64,000 bases of DNA from Sipunculus nudus. Its lineage: Eukaryota > Annelida > Sipuncula > Golfingiida > Sipunculidae. The translations under genes and the position numbers were made by a program. Under the pieces are notes generated by a model that was given only the letters and a program-made list of their open reading frames with translations, was not told the origin of the DNA and did not search any database. This document shows, piece after piece, positions 33,379 through 46,080 of the stretch. Numbering within the stretch: position 1 is the stretch's first letter; every line of letters begins with the position of its first letter. The stretch spans positions 20,451,601-20,515,600 of the forward strand of contig CM049319.1 in the NCBI GenBank assembly GCA_026874595.1, written 5' to 3'.

Positions 33379-34819
33379 CCTTGCACCCAACAGAAGAATC
33401 CAATACATTTATAATAAAATAATCACTGAAGATTAAATAAACGTGATTAAAAAAAGTGAAACACAAACAGTAAACTCTTTTTTTTCCCCGACCTGTTGCA
33501 GGAATTTTGTATATTTTGTATATTTATGTTTAGAGATTTGCTGAATTATTTGTATTTAAACACCATAATTATAGGTCTCTAGTAATGATAATAAAAGAGG
33601 TAAAATTGGTCAGAAATAAAGCTAATGCAATAAAAATATAAGCAATCACGTATGTAATTTATTACGTTTTACATTTGAAAGTATTTTGTAATTTAAATTA
33701 TAGAGTCGGCCTGGCATTTTACACAAAACGTGTGTTTCATTTTTACCATTTACTGATATCGAAAAATAAATTGTTTGTCCAAAATGTAATTATGTAAAAT
33801 TTTGTATTTGTGTGAAAAATGTATATCACGTTACTAATAAATATTGTTAGCATTACATTATATTTTTATCGTATCAGTCAATCATTTACGTAGAAAATAT
33901 TTCATTGCAATCCAAGTATTACTGATAATGAACATTTTTACCACGTGGAACGTATGGATAAATGTGTGGAATCTATATAAATTATTGATTAAATGTGATC
34001 TGATGACGTCATCAGTGTGTAGCTCTGTGCACTTTTTATTTCTCGCACAAATTCATCTAACAGTTATGATCGGAGTTGCATATGCATTTATTCTAAATAA
34101 TTAAATCCTCATTCAACACAGCTGGTCGACCGACGGGAAGACTTTATCGTACAATCGTGTATTTTGTGTGGCCGCAGTCGTAATTAAAGTTGTAATTTTC
34201 AAAACTAAATACATGCAAACAATATTTATTGATCTCCATGTAATATATCGTATTCTAGGAGTAAGAGTGCGAGATCACGAAATACTTGTATTACTTTCTG
34301 TAAATGATATATCGTTTCTTCGAAGTGTTCTCGTATTTCATAGGTGAATCATTTAGAAGTTCACGAGAAAAATTGATGTTTTGCCCCATTTCATAGTTTG
34401 CTGAACTGATGACAGATGGCGCTTCCTGTAACGTTCAATGAGCATTAAACCAGGTGGCGCTCACGGATTGCATTATTGTCGCATGTCGTTTTTGTATTGA
34501 ACGGCACAAAGCCGTCCCCTTTCTCTTTCGAATTCCACGTCTGTCTCCAATAGTCAGAGGCGAGCAGTGTTTTTTCTGTTTTGTTACTTTTTCTTTTCTT
34601 TTGGCCAATCTTGCTGTTCGTTACCCTCTGTTGTAAACGCAGTTAGCACAAATAGCACAGGAACCAATGACGCTAAATGAATTCGTAATACTCGACAATA
34701 CATGAACTTTTATTTTAAAACAATAAGAAGGTAATAGTGAAAATAAACAGACATGTTTGTTTCCAAAGAATTTTTCCCAACGCTATTAAGAATAATAAAG
34801 GAGATTTTTTTTTCTGTCA
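33379..34819. other. Non-coding stretch, nothing recognised
   Basis: Frames at 33844-34104 and 34454-34636 have no recognised domain. GGTGGCGCTCACGG (34452) and CAGATGGCGCTTCC (34414) resemble phrases elsewhere in the window but define no family. Confidence 0.4.
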
Positions 34820-35035
34820 CTATACTATGCTATAGTATACTATAGTATAATATACTTTACAATACTTTACAATACTATACTATACTTTACTATACTATAC
34901 TATTCTATTCTATTCTATACTATACTATTTATTATCATACTATTAATTATTATACTATAAATTATTATACTATAAGTTAATATACTAAAAATAATTAAAC
35001 TATAAATCATTATACTATACTATGTAGTATACTAT
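34820..35035 (+). repeat. ACTAT-type pentanucleotide minisatellite
   Basis: About 215 bp made of TACTA, TATAC, TTACAATAC and TTATTATAC variants. It is strongly periodic and self-complementary in part (CTATAGTATACTATAG). Confidence 0.88.
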
Positions 35036-35750
35036 GGGAGACTCTACTTCACTACACCATACACAATCAAAATATGTTATCCATGTTATGTTACTTTATG
35101 TTACAGTTATATCTTTGTTTGTTTTTTTTTCATACCATGTCATATTGTCAAGTTGAACTTTATAGGCTTAAACGAATGTTAACGTCACTTCAGGTTGTTC
35201 CATATCATGTGTTGATCATGTTGATTATGGTTGTATTAGCTCAGAGGTGTAATCTATATATAGGCTTTAATTAAATTGGTGTCAAACCCAGGAGGACTAT
35301 TTACAAAGCTTTAAAAAGGCCCCAAGGTCTCGGGAAGAGGATCCAGGTCACCAAAATTGGTCTGAAACCTATACAAAAAGGTTGCGGCGGCTGAAAGGGG
35401 GGGGGTGTGGTCCACTTCTGGATTTGCTTCTGTTAAGCTACGATGATGAGGTCTGTCGTAGTCAGTCTGCACTACTTATCGTTGTTTTATTCCAGCAAGA
35501 AGATCCTTTAAAATCAACGTACATGCTACCAGCAATAAGAATGTTTAAAGTTGTTCCAGATTCTTTCATCTGCCGAGTACAACTTTAGTCAGGAGCAAGG
35601 AGAGAAAACATTGTAAAACGTTAAGTTATTCACCATTTAAGGCGTCGTGCAGGTTATAAGCCTTTGATTATTTGTTATTGTCTTGGTCTAACAAGACCAT
35701 GTTTGAATCAGTCTTGAATGTAGATTTGGAAAGTTCCTTGTCAGGTAAAA
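35036..35750. other. Non-coding stretch, nothing recognised
   Basis: Frames at 35074-35274 and 35382-35588 lack domains. Confidence 0.4.
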
Positions 35751-35757
35751 ATTTCTT

Positions 35758-35830
35758 TACATGATTACGATTACAGCACTTCTAGCTTCAAAATATCAGG
35801 TCGCAGGTTCGAGGCAAAACGAGACAGGTG
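35758..35830 (+). repeat. Possible tRNA-derived SINE head
   Basis: TTACAGCACTTCTAGCTTCAAAATATCAGGTCGCAGGTTCGAGGC resembles the anticodon-to-T-arm part of a tRNA-like SINE head; only GGTTCGAGG (B-box like GGTTCGANTCC) is well kept. No A-box is clear and the 3' part is unknown. Confidence 0.35.
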
Positions 35831-36398
35831 AATTTTTCCCCCCTTTCTATATGGGGTCCCCTTCTGATTTATACAATTAACAAAATAAACAAGCGTAAAA
35901 TATGTCCAAGCTGCCCCTCCTCCTCTGTTAATTATCACCCCTGTCAAGATGTTAATAACATGTACAATCTATTCTATTAGCTTAAGAAAGTTTCCAGCTT
36001 TTTATATGTATTCCATCTGGTTATATACTTTAGTGATACATCATGTGCTGGAATGAAAGATTAAATCCTCTGATGAGCAGTCACAGACAGCTCCAATTTA
36101 GTGACATGATTTGGCACCAGGGGGCAACCAAGTCGCTTAGGCGCACTCATGAATGTGGGACGGATAAGGAGAGTACAAGAATTAAAACATTACAAAAATA
36201 ACATGTTGAATCGAATCGAGTGAGTTGAGTCTCATATTTCGATAATGCAATAACTCAATAATGACTCTACCAAATTTTATGACATGTGTAACGTGAGGGA
36301 AGATCACAGAATTATCGGTAAATAGAATAGTTTAGAATAACCCTTTAAATAAAAAACCACCTTGCAAGGGAATAACCTAAAATAACTAGAAATCTGAA

Positions 36399-36720
36399 TT
36401 CTAAGGAATGCAAGCCTCCGCTGTCATTCTTGTGGGATGCTCCCTAAACCGTGTTTGCATTAACAAATTCGGCCCATTTTCCGAGGTTCATTCTTGCAAA
36501 AGTGACCGTATATTTAAGAATATTCTTTGATGACCTTCCCGAATACGGGTAATGTTCCAGATCTACACCGAAATCTGATCGTTTCTTCGCTTGCCCGTTC
36601 CCGAAATGCCCTGAAGATTGATTGAGATTCCGTTCATGGTTACATGAGTGAATAGTCACACAAACGCACAAACACGAACACATACAAACAGGGATGAACG
36701 TATACCCTCCTGGCGGGAAC
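36399..36720 (+). repeat. Dispersed ~320 bp repeat, copy 1 (pair with 49310-49638)
   Basis: Shared in direct order with 49310-49638: TTCTAAGGAATGCA, CCTCCGC, GTTTGC, TTCTTTGATGAC/TTCTTGATGAC, CCCGTTCC(C/T)GAAATGCCCTGAA, GAGATTCC/GGGATTCC, TTCATG, and the right end CTCCTGGCGG. The left CCTCCGCC and right GGCGG could be degraded inverted ends. A minus-strand frame here (36444-36746) is a by-product. Confidence 0.85.
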
Positions 36721-37705
36721 AATAACCGCAAAGAGTGAATAATCACAAGAGTACCAGTTTGTGTTTTTAAACAGTTGTTTTCTTGTTCATACCATAATTG
36801 CTCATATTTTTATGAATGGGACTAACTTCCTGTATTGGACCCGCATAAATCATTGTGAAAGTTTACGGGTCGACGACAGGGTGTGATATAGCTCTCGGAA
36901 ATGTACCTCTCGTATTACACCAAGAACTGTGCTAATGGCAAGTTAGCCTCTTTAGGAACAATAACAAACCAGTCTTTTCCGTGTCGTTTGAGCTTAAAAC
37001 TGTTACTTTTGACAACAGCTAACGGTAAAATAATAACCATTTAACAAAAGCCACAATTAAATAGAGGTATTAAATAATCACGTGTTTGCTTTGACCAAAG
37101 TATCTTAATTACGGCTTAACTGTTGTGTTTTTGTCAGTTAAATACAAATTGTGAATGATTCTGAATATAATTACATTCAGACATGAACAATTTTTATAGT
37201 TATTTATCTGTATTATAATTATTATTTTTGTTGATATCTATGTTTAAAAATATATATATATATATAATATAAATATATATAACATTTCAAAATGATTTTT
37301 ATATATGCATTAACATGAACATACCATATATTTGTTTTCATTTTTAAAATGAAGATCAAATTAATAGTAATTAAAAAAATGGATCACATGTTTGAAACCA
37401 TTATGTGTTTTATATTCATGTAATTTATATGTGCAAAATCTACCTAGAAAACTTTATATTATTTCTTAATATTTCAATATATCTTAATTTGTTTCTTTAT
37501 TATCTATACGTTTTATATTTAGGTCCATTTTAATAAAAAAATATTTCACATATAATTTTAAGAGAAATTGTTCCAAACGCTAAATTATTTTTACTTTCAG
37601 TTTTATAACATGTCACAATATTTTGAACACATCTTGCATCAAATGTATCATTCTGCCTAACGTTCGACAGCGCCCTCGTTAGTCCGAACGTAATGTTTTG
37701 ACACA
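36721..37705. other. AT-rich non-coding stretch
   Basis: No supported gene. The minus-strand frame 37530-37721 starts within the X-box-like site described next and has no recognised domain. Confidence 0.4.
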
Positions 37706-37713
37706 CATAAGGT

Positions 37714-37740
37714 GTTGCCATGGTAACGGTCCAATGGCAA
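37714..37740. promoter_or_regulatory. Possible RFX X-box with adjacent CCAAT
   Basis: GTTGCCATGGTAAC (37714-37727) is a near-palindromic match to the X-box GTNRCC-N(0-3)-RGYAAC bound by RFX factors, usual in ciliary-gene promoters. CCAAT and a second half site GGCAAC follow within 15 bp. No nearby gene is clear; a minus-strand ATG lies inside the site. Confidence 0.35.
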
Positions 37741-38228
37741 CCACGGGGTCTCAGCTGCGCGCCCTTTGTTAAACCCTGAGACGATCAATAAATGCGTATT
37801 AAAGTTAATGCCAAGTCCATCATCTGATCTCATAAAAACTAGGATGGTCAGAGATGGGAATTACGATTAAACTTGCAAATGCATCTTCAGCCCATAATTG
37901 ACTCCATACTCGAGATATTCCGGGAACCAAATTGGCTAATAACACGCGATACTTTTATTACTACCTCTTGTAAATCCCTCCTAATGATTTCAGCAAGAAT
38001 CAATATGTTTTCTTTCCAGGCCCTGGAACAACTGCTTGGAAAAGGGGTGGTTTCAAAACAAGAGCATTCGCAATGAAGGGAACTAACACAGGAACGACAA
38101 CATCAGAGTTCTGATAAAGTCCCCAGGGATATGAAAGACTCCACTACTCAGTCGTAATAGTTTGTAAGACTCGACAAATCGACTTCCTTATACGTGTGGG
38201 CCTATAACAATTATGATATCTCAATATG

Positions 38229-38229
<1 letters not shown>
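37741..38229. other. Non-coding stretch, nothing recognised
   Basis: The frame at 37873-38076 has no recognised domain. Confidence 0.35.
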
Positions 38230-38299
<70 letters not shown>

Positions 38300-38443
38300 C
38301 TATATATATATATATATATATAAACGCATATTTAATATATCCTGGTATATGCAAAATCTACCTAGCTATACTAATACGTGGTTGATGATGAATGATTGGT
38401 TTTGATATTAAGCAGAAATAAAAAATTGTGATATATATATATG

Positions 38444-38501
<58 letters not shown>

Positions 38502-38720
38502 AATTCATATGCACATGTTTATATTTAGTATAAATGTAAAAAAGTACATATAGAAATATAGGTATATATATATACATACTATATACACATCATGTCCTAT
38601 ATTACAAACTATATTTATATATGTTTATATTCATTATAAATATAATATATATGTATATATGTATATATATATCTAGTATATATATATGTGTGTATATATA
38701 TATACTAGTATATATATATT
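38230..38720. repeat. Cluster of (TA)n microsatellites
   Basis: Four TA tracts lie at about 38230-38295, 38308-38322, 38432-38500 and 38563-38718. The last carries ATCTAGTATATATATATGTG and its inverted form. Confidence 0.93.
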
Positions 38721-39912
38721 CAAATATAATGCAAATATAATATTTATTTATAATATATCATAAAATAAATAATATCATATATTTACCTTTAGTACTATTT
38801 TATTGATTTTAATATTTTATATATAATAAATATATTTAATTTTACAGCAAACCATAGGCATTTTTGATCCAAAAATGAAAATGTGAATTTCATTTAGGTA
38901 CATTACACCGCATTAACCATCAGCAAAGACAGGTCAGAGTTCATATTGTAACAGATGGCTCTCCATTATCTGTGTGTCTTTTCCCCATATATCCGTGTGT
39001 TCATACGATCACATAACGATGGATTTTTTAATCAAATTCTGTACTGAGGAAGATCTATAGAAAAAAAGATGATTTTAAATTGAAAATTGTAAACAAAAAC
39101 AGTAGGGGCGGAGGTGTGTGGGCTCTGTGCTGTATTATATTCAAGTATAAGTGTAAACGTTTAGTGTAAACAAGCATTACAATGAGGTCTTCCGTTTTTT
39201 GTGTTTATCAATGGATCTGTCCTCGAGAGAGGCTGTCAAAACAGATGACTCTGCAGCAAGCTTTTGTAGTGCAGCGATCCATGCAAAGAGAGTTATTCAT
39301 TTAGTATACTGTTTATTGTGCAAATGATGTGCATGTGTTCTTGACCCAGCAGCTATTACTGAGGCCGGGATCCTTGTCTGTAAACAGATTGAGGAGTAAT
39401 ATAAAAAAATATGAACCTTTTATAACCAACTACTTATGATCATTTCAAGTGTATATGCGTGTACAATTGAAGACTTTACTCTCACGGGTATTAACAGATA
39501 CGTTGTCTTTCCTCAGGAGGTTATGTTTTTAATCACGTTTGCTTGTTGTTTTTTTGTATGTTTGTTTACGGGGTAAAACTAAAGAAACCTCTCCCTGTTT
39601 GTTCATCTGTGTGAAAGGGTTTTACATTGACTAGGGGAAATACTATCTGATTTTGTTGGGAAGTTTGGTTAAGGGTAGGATCCTGTAGAATTGTTATGTC
39701 ATGGCGGAGGTATGCACCTTACTTAGCGGCGTCCTGGTTTTCGTACAGAGGTTAATTATTTGTATATGTTTTCTGTGTCTAAAGTGGGTTACATTAAAGA
39801 CATATTTTGATTGCAAGTGATTTGAGCAATTTTAGTGTGAATTATACAAAGCTCTTTTGGTCTTGTCTCTCTGTCCCGTCTGTTTTTGTCTGTCTGTCTC
39901 TGTCTGACAATC
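38721..39912. other. Non-coding stretch, nothing recognised
   Basis: A short frame from ATGGCGGAGG (39703) reads 39 codons with a hydrophobic middle, but has no promoter or family support. Confidence 0.35.

Positions 39913-39914
<2 letters not shown>

Positions 39915-39981
<67 letters not shown>
39915..39981 (+). repeat. (TC)n microsatellite
   Basis: About 67 bp of uninterrupted TC, then mixed CT-rich DNA to about 40032. Ser-Leu and Glu-Arg repeat frames are artefacts. Confidence 0.97.
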
Positions 39982-39983
<2 letters not shown>

Positions 39984-40328
39984 TCGTCTGTTTGTCTCTC
40001 TTCCTGTCTTTGTCTCTCTTTTTCTCTCTCTCACTCATCTTGCATTAATTTTCACTATATTAAAACCTACACAAAGTAAAACATTATTATATGAATTAAT
40101 TATATCAACTTATATGTGGGCAAAATCTTTATAATTGGACTGGGGCCCAGGAAGAAAAAGTAATGAGTTGAAATTATTGTTCATTAATGGCAGAGAATTT
40201 GAAGAATCTGATATAATGTTTAGTAATAATCTTTGCATATACAGCATCTAATATTATTTACATCAAATATCGACCTTTCACTTTTCAAGTTGCCTTTCAC
40301 GATTGGTCCTCTTATTCCCAATGGTTTT

Positions 40329-40382
40329 ATTTTCGCGATAATTCCCTTTTCGCGAATATCGCGAATTTGAAACCTTCGGGAA
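40329..40382 (+). repeat. TTCGCGAAT-rich dispersed repeat, copy 1 (inverted pair with 53121-53176)
   Basis: TTTTCGCGATAATTCC, CGCGAATATCGCGAATTTGA and AACCTTCGGG match the reverse complement of 53121-53176. TCGCGA/CGCGAAT palindromic words recur three times. This is a short non-coding family. Confidence 0.8.
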
Positions 40383-43300
40383 CAAAAAAGCCACCACGAT
40401 ATATTAGACTGACAACAAACAGTTGATAGGCTTTCTTACATGTCAGGTCGATAAATGCTGCTATGTGTTTGTATGTGTCTGTACGAGTCTGTTGTGTACA
40501 GTTGTGTGTGTATTTATTACTACGCGCGTACTGTCTTTTTATCCCCTATATACCAGTCTATTGTTAGTGCTGAGTTGTGCTGTGCTGAGCTGGGCTTGGC
40601 TGGGATGCCCACCAGGCTGGTGCGTCATACATCCATTGCCTATGACCTTACTATGGGAGGTTGCGAATGCCATTAACATACTAGCAGAATCCTGGAAGTA
40701 TTTATCCAGTATCAGGGTAACAACAGTTGGGAACATGGAGTATATGCGGGTCTGGGGAACGACTACACAAAACAAAGGAACGCGCGCCACCTTGCGGTGA
40801 CTACCCACATAATAGTCGCACATATTGTGTTGACAGCCAGTTATGACATATGCCATTGTACATATGATACAGGAGAGCTTGTAGTGTATTGTAAATATAT
40901 TGCCTCCATAAATAAAATCGGCCTTTTATTGGACTCTAACTGCGGCAACATAGATGTTTTGGTATGTTTTAATAATGAAGTGTTTTAGGGTAAAGGTATG
41001 CACAAATATACAATGTGACAGCACAATGGAATGGCTTTAATGTTTTATGTGTGAATTAATTGTTCTTGTTATACTTTATTTGAATTTAAAATAGATTTTC
41101 TCAGTTCATATATTTCACTTTTTATAATATTAGAGGATCATAAAGTGAAGTATAAGCAACTTGGTTTATATATGAATGTTAACAGCTGATCAGTATCCAT
41201 CTTTCGCTGATGAACACTGCGCCATTGGCAAATTGATGTACAGACAATTCTTGCTTATAAGAACCTCTTTAAAACAAAATTTGTTAATGGGAAATGAGGG
41301 CTGAGTAATTATATTATATGGAAGTCACCTGTATTGTACTTCAACAAATAATACTTCCTGCATTTAAAACCAATCCAATGTAAAACCATACACATTTAGC
41401 GCTTGAATACATCATATAATAACATTTAATTCTCACTGCCTTAGTGTTCTAAGGGAATGCTCCCTATGCAGTTGAGTATATGCTGTGTTAGTTTCACAGA
41501 TATTATGACACATAGGCACAGTATACAGATATATCGGTACGTACTTCAAGCCAGAAAATAGGGAGCCACGTACTGAGCTAGCGTTGGCATGAGCAAACTG
41601 GTGAGCGGGTATACATTCTGGCGTTTTTATACGGCCCCCCGGCCGAGCATAGCGCGTAGATATTCAATTGTGAGTCGGGCAAGTTCTGACAAAATACTGG
41701 GTTTAAGGTTAAAGCATAATATCTTCAAAAACCGATGTTTGGGAATTTACCGGAGAATTTGGATTTACCCCTACTCAAATAAAGGTAGGAATATTTTATC
41801 ATTTCGCTCATTAAAGGGTGCAGGGTATTATCCTACAGCAAGAATTATTGCTAATGATAGTCTATGCACCCGTTAGCTGAACACCAAAATGGCTAGAGCT
41901 GAGCGTCACTTCTATTAGGTCACCCCGCTTCAGTATTAGAAGCAAGGTTTTTAAATATCTGAAAACCTCACAGAGACGTATATTACCGATTATACCATCA
42001 TGGCACCCTGACGCATACAGGTATCTCATTTTTAGATTGTTGAAAAACGTCCATTTCGTTATATCTAGGAATATTGGTTGCCACGTAGCTAGCCGTTCAC
42101 CAGCTTGGATTAAGTTATGCAATGGCGGCCGGCGCTTGAGTCCGTCTTCCTCGACGCGGTTTGGCTGCCTCTAGAATAAGTACTGCTGTTTGGTCTGTCC
42201 GGCTTGCTGTCTATTCTAGCTGCTAGTCGTCAAATGCTCGTCTGTGGAGTTGGTTTTCATGTAACCCCTTCTGTGATATAAACGTCAGCCGGTTTTGGGG
42301 TTTTCCGATGTTTATATTTACGGGTGTAGATTCGATTTAATGCTCCCAATGCGCCATCATGACTCAACCCGCGTAATAAAAATACCAAAAATAATATTCT
42401 GCCAGGAATACAACTACCACTCCCTGTTCCATAAGAAAAAAAAGGGAGGGGTTAAAAGTAACAGCTGCGATATTGCACAATCAGGTAAAATTTCCACTGT
42501 TTCAGCAGGACATATGAATATTCATTAACCTGTCACCTGACCTGGGTTTTGTCAAAACTTGTCCAGGTATTTTGGAAAATCAGCTTACTAATTATAGACG
42601 ATATATGTAGCAATCCTCTGAGAAAGTTCTCTGACCTTCTAAATTTATAGGGGCGAGTGACGCAATAAAATTGTTCAGTGCTTAGTGGCTGATATTTTAA
42701 GGGATTTGCTCATATCCCTGCCACGTGTATAAGCCATTTTAGTTATCAAGAACATTCTAGCAAATGTACCTAGCATGACGTTGACATTATGGCGGCCATA
42801 TTGTTGCCAGCTTGTCATACGATTTTCCGTGTCATCAACATTTCGCAGTTTTTGTTTTTTTTTAATTAAAAAGAAATTAAACTTTTGATTGTCAAATATT
42901 GAATTTGTTTTCACCATCTATAATAATCTAAGTCAACTATAAATTACATAAAATAAATTCGTTGGTTCGTATTATATGTTTAACAATATGGCCTGTTGTT
43001 TAACATGGAGGTTTCAATTTTAATTAAGCAGTTTTGGAGGTACTTTTTTGACAAAATGATTCTAAAAACAACTTTTTACAACTTCGCTTGGCTTTATGGT
43101 GAGCGTTCCTGTTGTCAACACCAAAGCGTATTTACTTTCTAAGAATACACATGTTAAATAGAACTAACCAAAAATTACTCCACGAACTGTACATCTACTT
43201 TAATGTCCCATCATTTACATCATTCATCATCATCACGAGATCAGTTACTACCATGTAGTTCACCCGGCAGCACAACAAATTTGATGAATTCTTTTTTTCT

Positions 43301-44219
43301 TTTTTTTTTTTTTTAAACTGCGAGTTACAAGTGCACGTACTCATAACCAGGTTGCTGAAATTTGGTATTCCACGATTTCATATTTTCTTAGGTTGTCTCT
43401 TTCCCAATGCAAAATATAGTTTTATGTCCATAAAATCAAAACATATAATTTTATACTAATATTTTGATATTTATGAAAGAGTGTGGGTTAGGCACTATTG
43501 TGAAAATGCCTTTGTTGACATTAATTGTGCAGTATACTACTATACTGTTCAGAGTGTCACGTTTGGCCACTGGAAATATACACATGTAGCACCCCCATTT
43601 GGCTAGATATCCTGACAATACACGCATTGCATGTTTATTTTTTTATGAACTTTTTATTTAACCTAAAACAAAATCTGTGGAAGGACAGATTTGTTAAAGA
43701 TCCAACGAAAACTGAGCGAGAAATTATCTGAATTTAAATGCCAGGTATAAATTTCTTATTAATGAACTTGAGGTGACTCCTGTTAAGAAAAGATCTAATA
43801 ATACCTCTGTGACAGATGTATGAACTAATCAATCAACAAGCTGTTAGTAAACACAACAATGTTGAAAAAAAAGAAAAAAAAAAACCCACTGTAACCTAAG
43901 GTGGTTGGTTGCATATGTTAAAACTTTGAGAGGTCACTAGTTGCAAAATGCGAAACTCTGGCTGGTCTGACTTGCCGCCAGATGTCGCTTTCGAATGTTT
44001 TTCGAATTTACGGGCCCCCATATTCTGTAAACATGCAGATATAAACAAATTGAACAGTCAGTGTGCCGCGTGGAGTTAGCTTTCTATGGTCGATTCAAAT
44101 AAAAGGTTCAGGGGATTATCTGAAGTTCATAGACGTCAGATATCAGTATACCTCTTCAAATACAAAATATCAGTATTTATCTAAAACCGAAAATTCATCT
44201 GGACATTATATACAAAAAG
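40383..44219. other. Non-coding stretch with unsupported open frames
   Basis: Frames at 40423-40800, 41589-41876, 41862-42122 (minus), 42295-42528 and 42675-42917 (minus) reach 80-125 codons but show no recognised domain, consistent splice structure or paralogue. The 40423-40800 frame is low-complexity (Cys/Val/Leu). ATGGCGGCCAT at 42789-42799 is a YY1-like palindrome. No mobile element was recognised. Confidence 0.35.
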
Positions 44220-44755
44220 ATGACAACCCTCATACGTCTTTAAAATATTCGTGTGGCTATTTTTTTCATGATTTAAAAATAGTCAGTGAAAAATATGGCC
44301 AAATTGTTCCATACATATGACATTTCATTAATATACATGTAAGCTTTAATGTGCTTAAATATAATAGCATATTAATCACGATTTAATCTGTTAGATGTAC
44401 GGCACACAAATTAATTGTACAGTTAATCGAGTGTCACTTTTTACCTTCGGCGAACTTAGCTCGATTTGTAATTTGTAAACAGAAAAGGAAAAATCCCCTC
44501 CCTAGGATTTATTATACTCATGCCAATATGACAAGAGAAATGTATTACTCGAAATCGACATCGTGGTGTCGCTAAGCCCTACATTAGTTGTGCGAGGTTA
44601 TCACTGAATTTACCAGACTCTTGAACTTTGCATATACACGAAGTGTTTGTGTTTGTTTATCCTGCTGCCACACGGAGAAGATTTATGTGCCTATTTGACC
44701 GGGCTCTGTTGAGCGTACATGCATATTCAGGATACGATAATATGAACACAAATTT
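44220..44755 (-). repeat. Dispersed repeat, copy 2 (inverted relative to 30805-31440)
   Basis: Reverse complement matches 30805-31330 block by block but lacks the (TA)n tract. At the matching place it has ATTATACTCATGCC on the plus strand instead. Confidence 0.85.
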
Positions 44756-44877
44756 ATTCGTTAGAGGGCTCTTATTTATATAGATATGCCTATAATTAGT
44801 TAATGTCACATGATATGTTAAGATCTTGATGTAGATCCATATTACTGTATAACTTGTCATATGTTAAGAACATTCCA

Positions 44878-44940
44878 CACACACACACACACATATATAT
44901 ATATGTATATATATATGTATATATTTATATATATATATAT
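44878..44940. repeat. (CA)n-(TA)n compound microsatellite
   Basis: CACACACACACA is followed by TATATATATG/TATATATATT variants. Confidence 0.93.
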
Positions 44941-45961
44941 TGGGCCACTGGGCAGTCGGAGCCATGTGCAAATTATTTATGAGAACGTGTTTATATCAGT
45001 AGTTCTCTGATCTGAGATGTCGTTCTTTAAATTCCCAGAGTTATACAACAAATTTCGGACATTTTTTTGAGAGAGAAAAAATATCGTTCATTTCCTTTGG
45101 CTGATAAGAACACTTTAAATACTTAATGACATGTTTTAGAGAAAAAGGTATGGGGGACGCCAACCAAAAGCAGCCAGCCTAAATGTTTAATCAACAGGAG
45201 TGTGTTTACAAATATTGGCTTTCATGAATATTAATATGACCCTGCGAACTATATGAATATTTGGGCAAACACTAACATAGTCCAAATGAATTGCAACTTG
45301 GTCCCAGCTGGCAGTCATCGTAAGTGTCAGGAAACGTCTCACTTTCACCACAAGTGCACAAAACTGCCTTTATAACATGTCAGGGGTGAATATGAGGGTC
45401 GCTACTGTTACATGCTGAAGAAAATATTATGGCAAAACGACCTGACCTTTATATACACGAGGTTGAGCTTTGTCAGTACTAATTCAGCAGCTGAAGCCCG
45501 GCAGCACCAGTCTGCTAACAGATAGGCATCTTACGTATAACATTATGTGACGAGGCACACATTCCCTGCTTTCACACGCATTACTCTTGAGGGAGAACTT
45601 ATACATGCAATGATACGGTAACTAAAGAAAGATGGTATTTCAGGGGGGTATAAACATGTATAAAATTGTGCAGGTTATATTTTAAAGGCACTTTGTGAAA
45701 TTTACGTATATATGATAAGTATATTTGTATTTATTTATGGGTGCATTTGCGTAATGACAGAGGACAACTTTTATTCAAATAGGTGGGAATATTGTATATC
45801 TGTCTATATATATACTTCAAAATCGTACACTAAATGGGATACCCCATTTACGTTGGATAGCAAGGCTGTCGGATTGTCAAGGAACCGATATCTTTTGTTA
45901 CTATCAAAACCGTTGGCTTGCAAGTTTTTTCGAATTGTTAAGGGTCGGAATATCAAGTCAG

Positions 45962-45964
<3 letters not shown>
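44941..45964. other. Non-coding stretch, nothing recognised
   Basis: No supported gene. The frame at 45712-46026 runs into a TA repeat. Confidence 0.35.
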
Positions 45965-46023
<59 letters not shown>

Positions 46024-46024
46024 T

Positions 46025-46076
<52 letters not shown>
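45965..46076. repeat. (TA)n-(GA)n compound microsatellite
   Basis: About 58 bp of TA (45965-46022) is followed by about 53 bp of GA (46024-46076). Confidence 0.97.

Positions 46077-46080
<4 letters not shown>

Noticed and set aside
39789-40134. Ser-Leu and Arg-Glu repeat proteins
   Set aside because: They are translations of the (TC)n tract.
40423-40856. Overlapping 100-125 codon frames on both strands
   Set aside because: Low-complexity Cys/Val/Leu composition, no domain and no splice support; both strands are open by chance.
41589-42122. 95- and 86-codon frames and an unstarted plus frame at 41881-42172
   Set aside because: No recognised domain or consistent exon borders.
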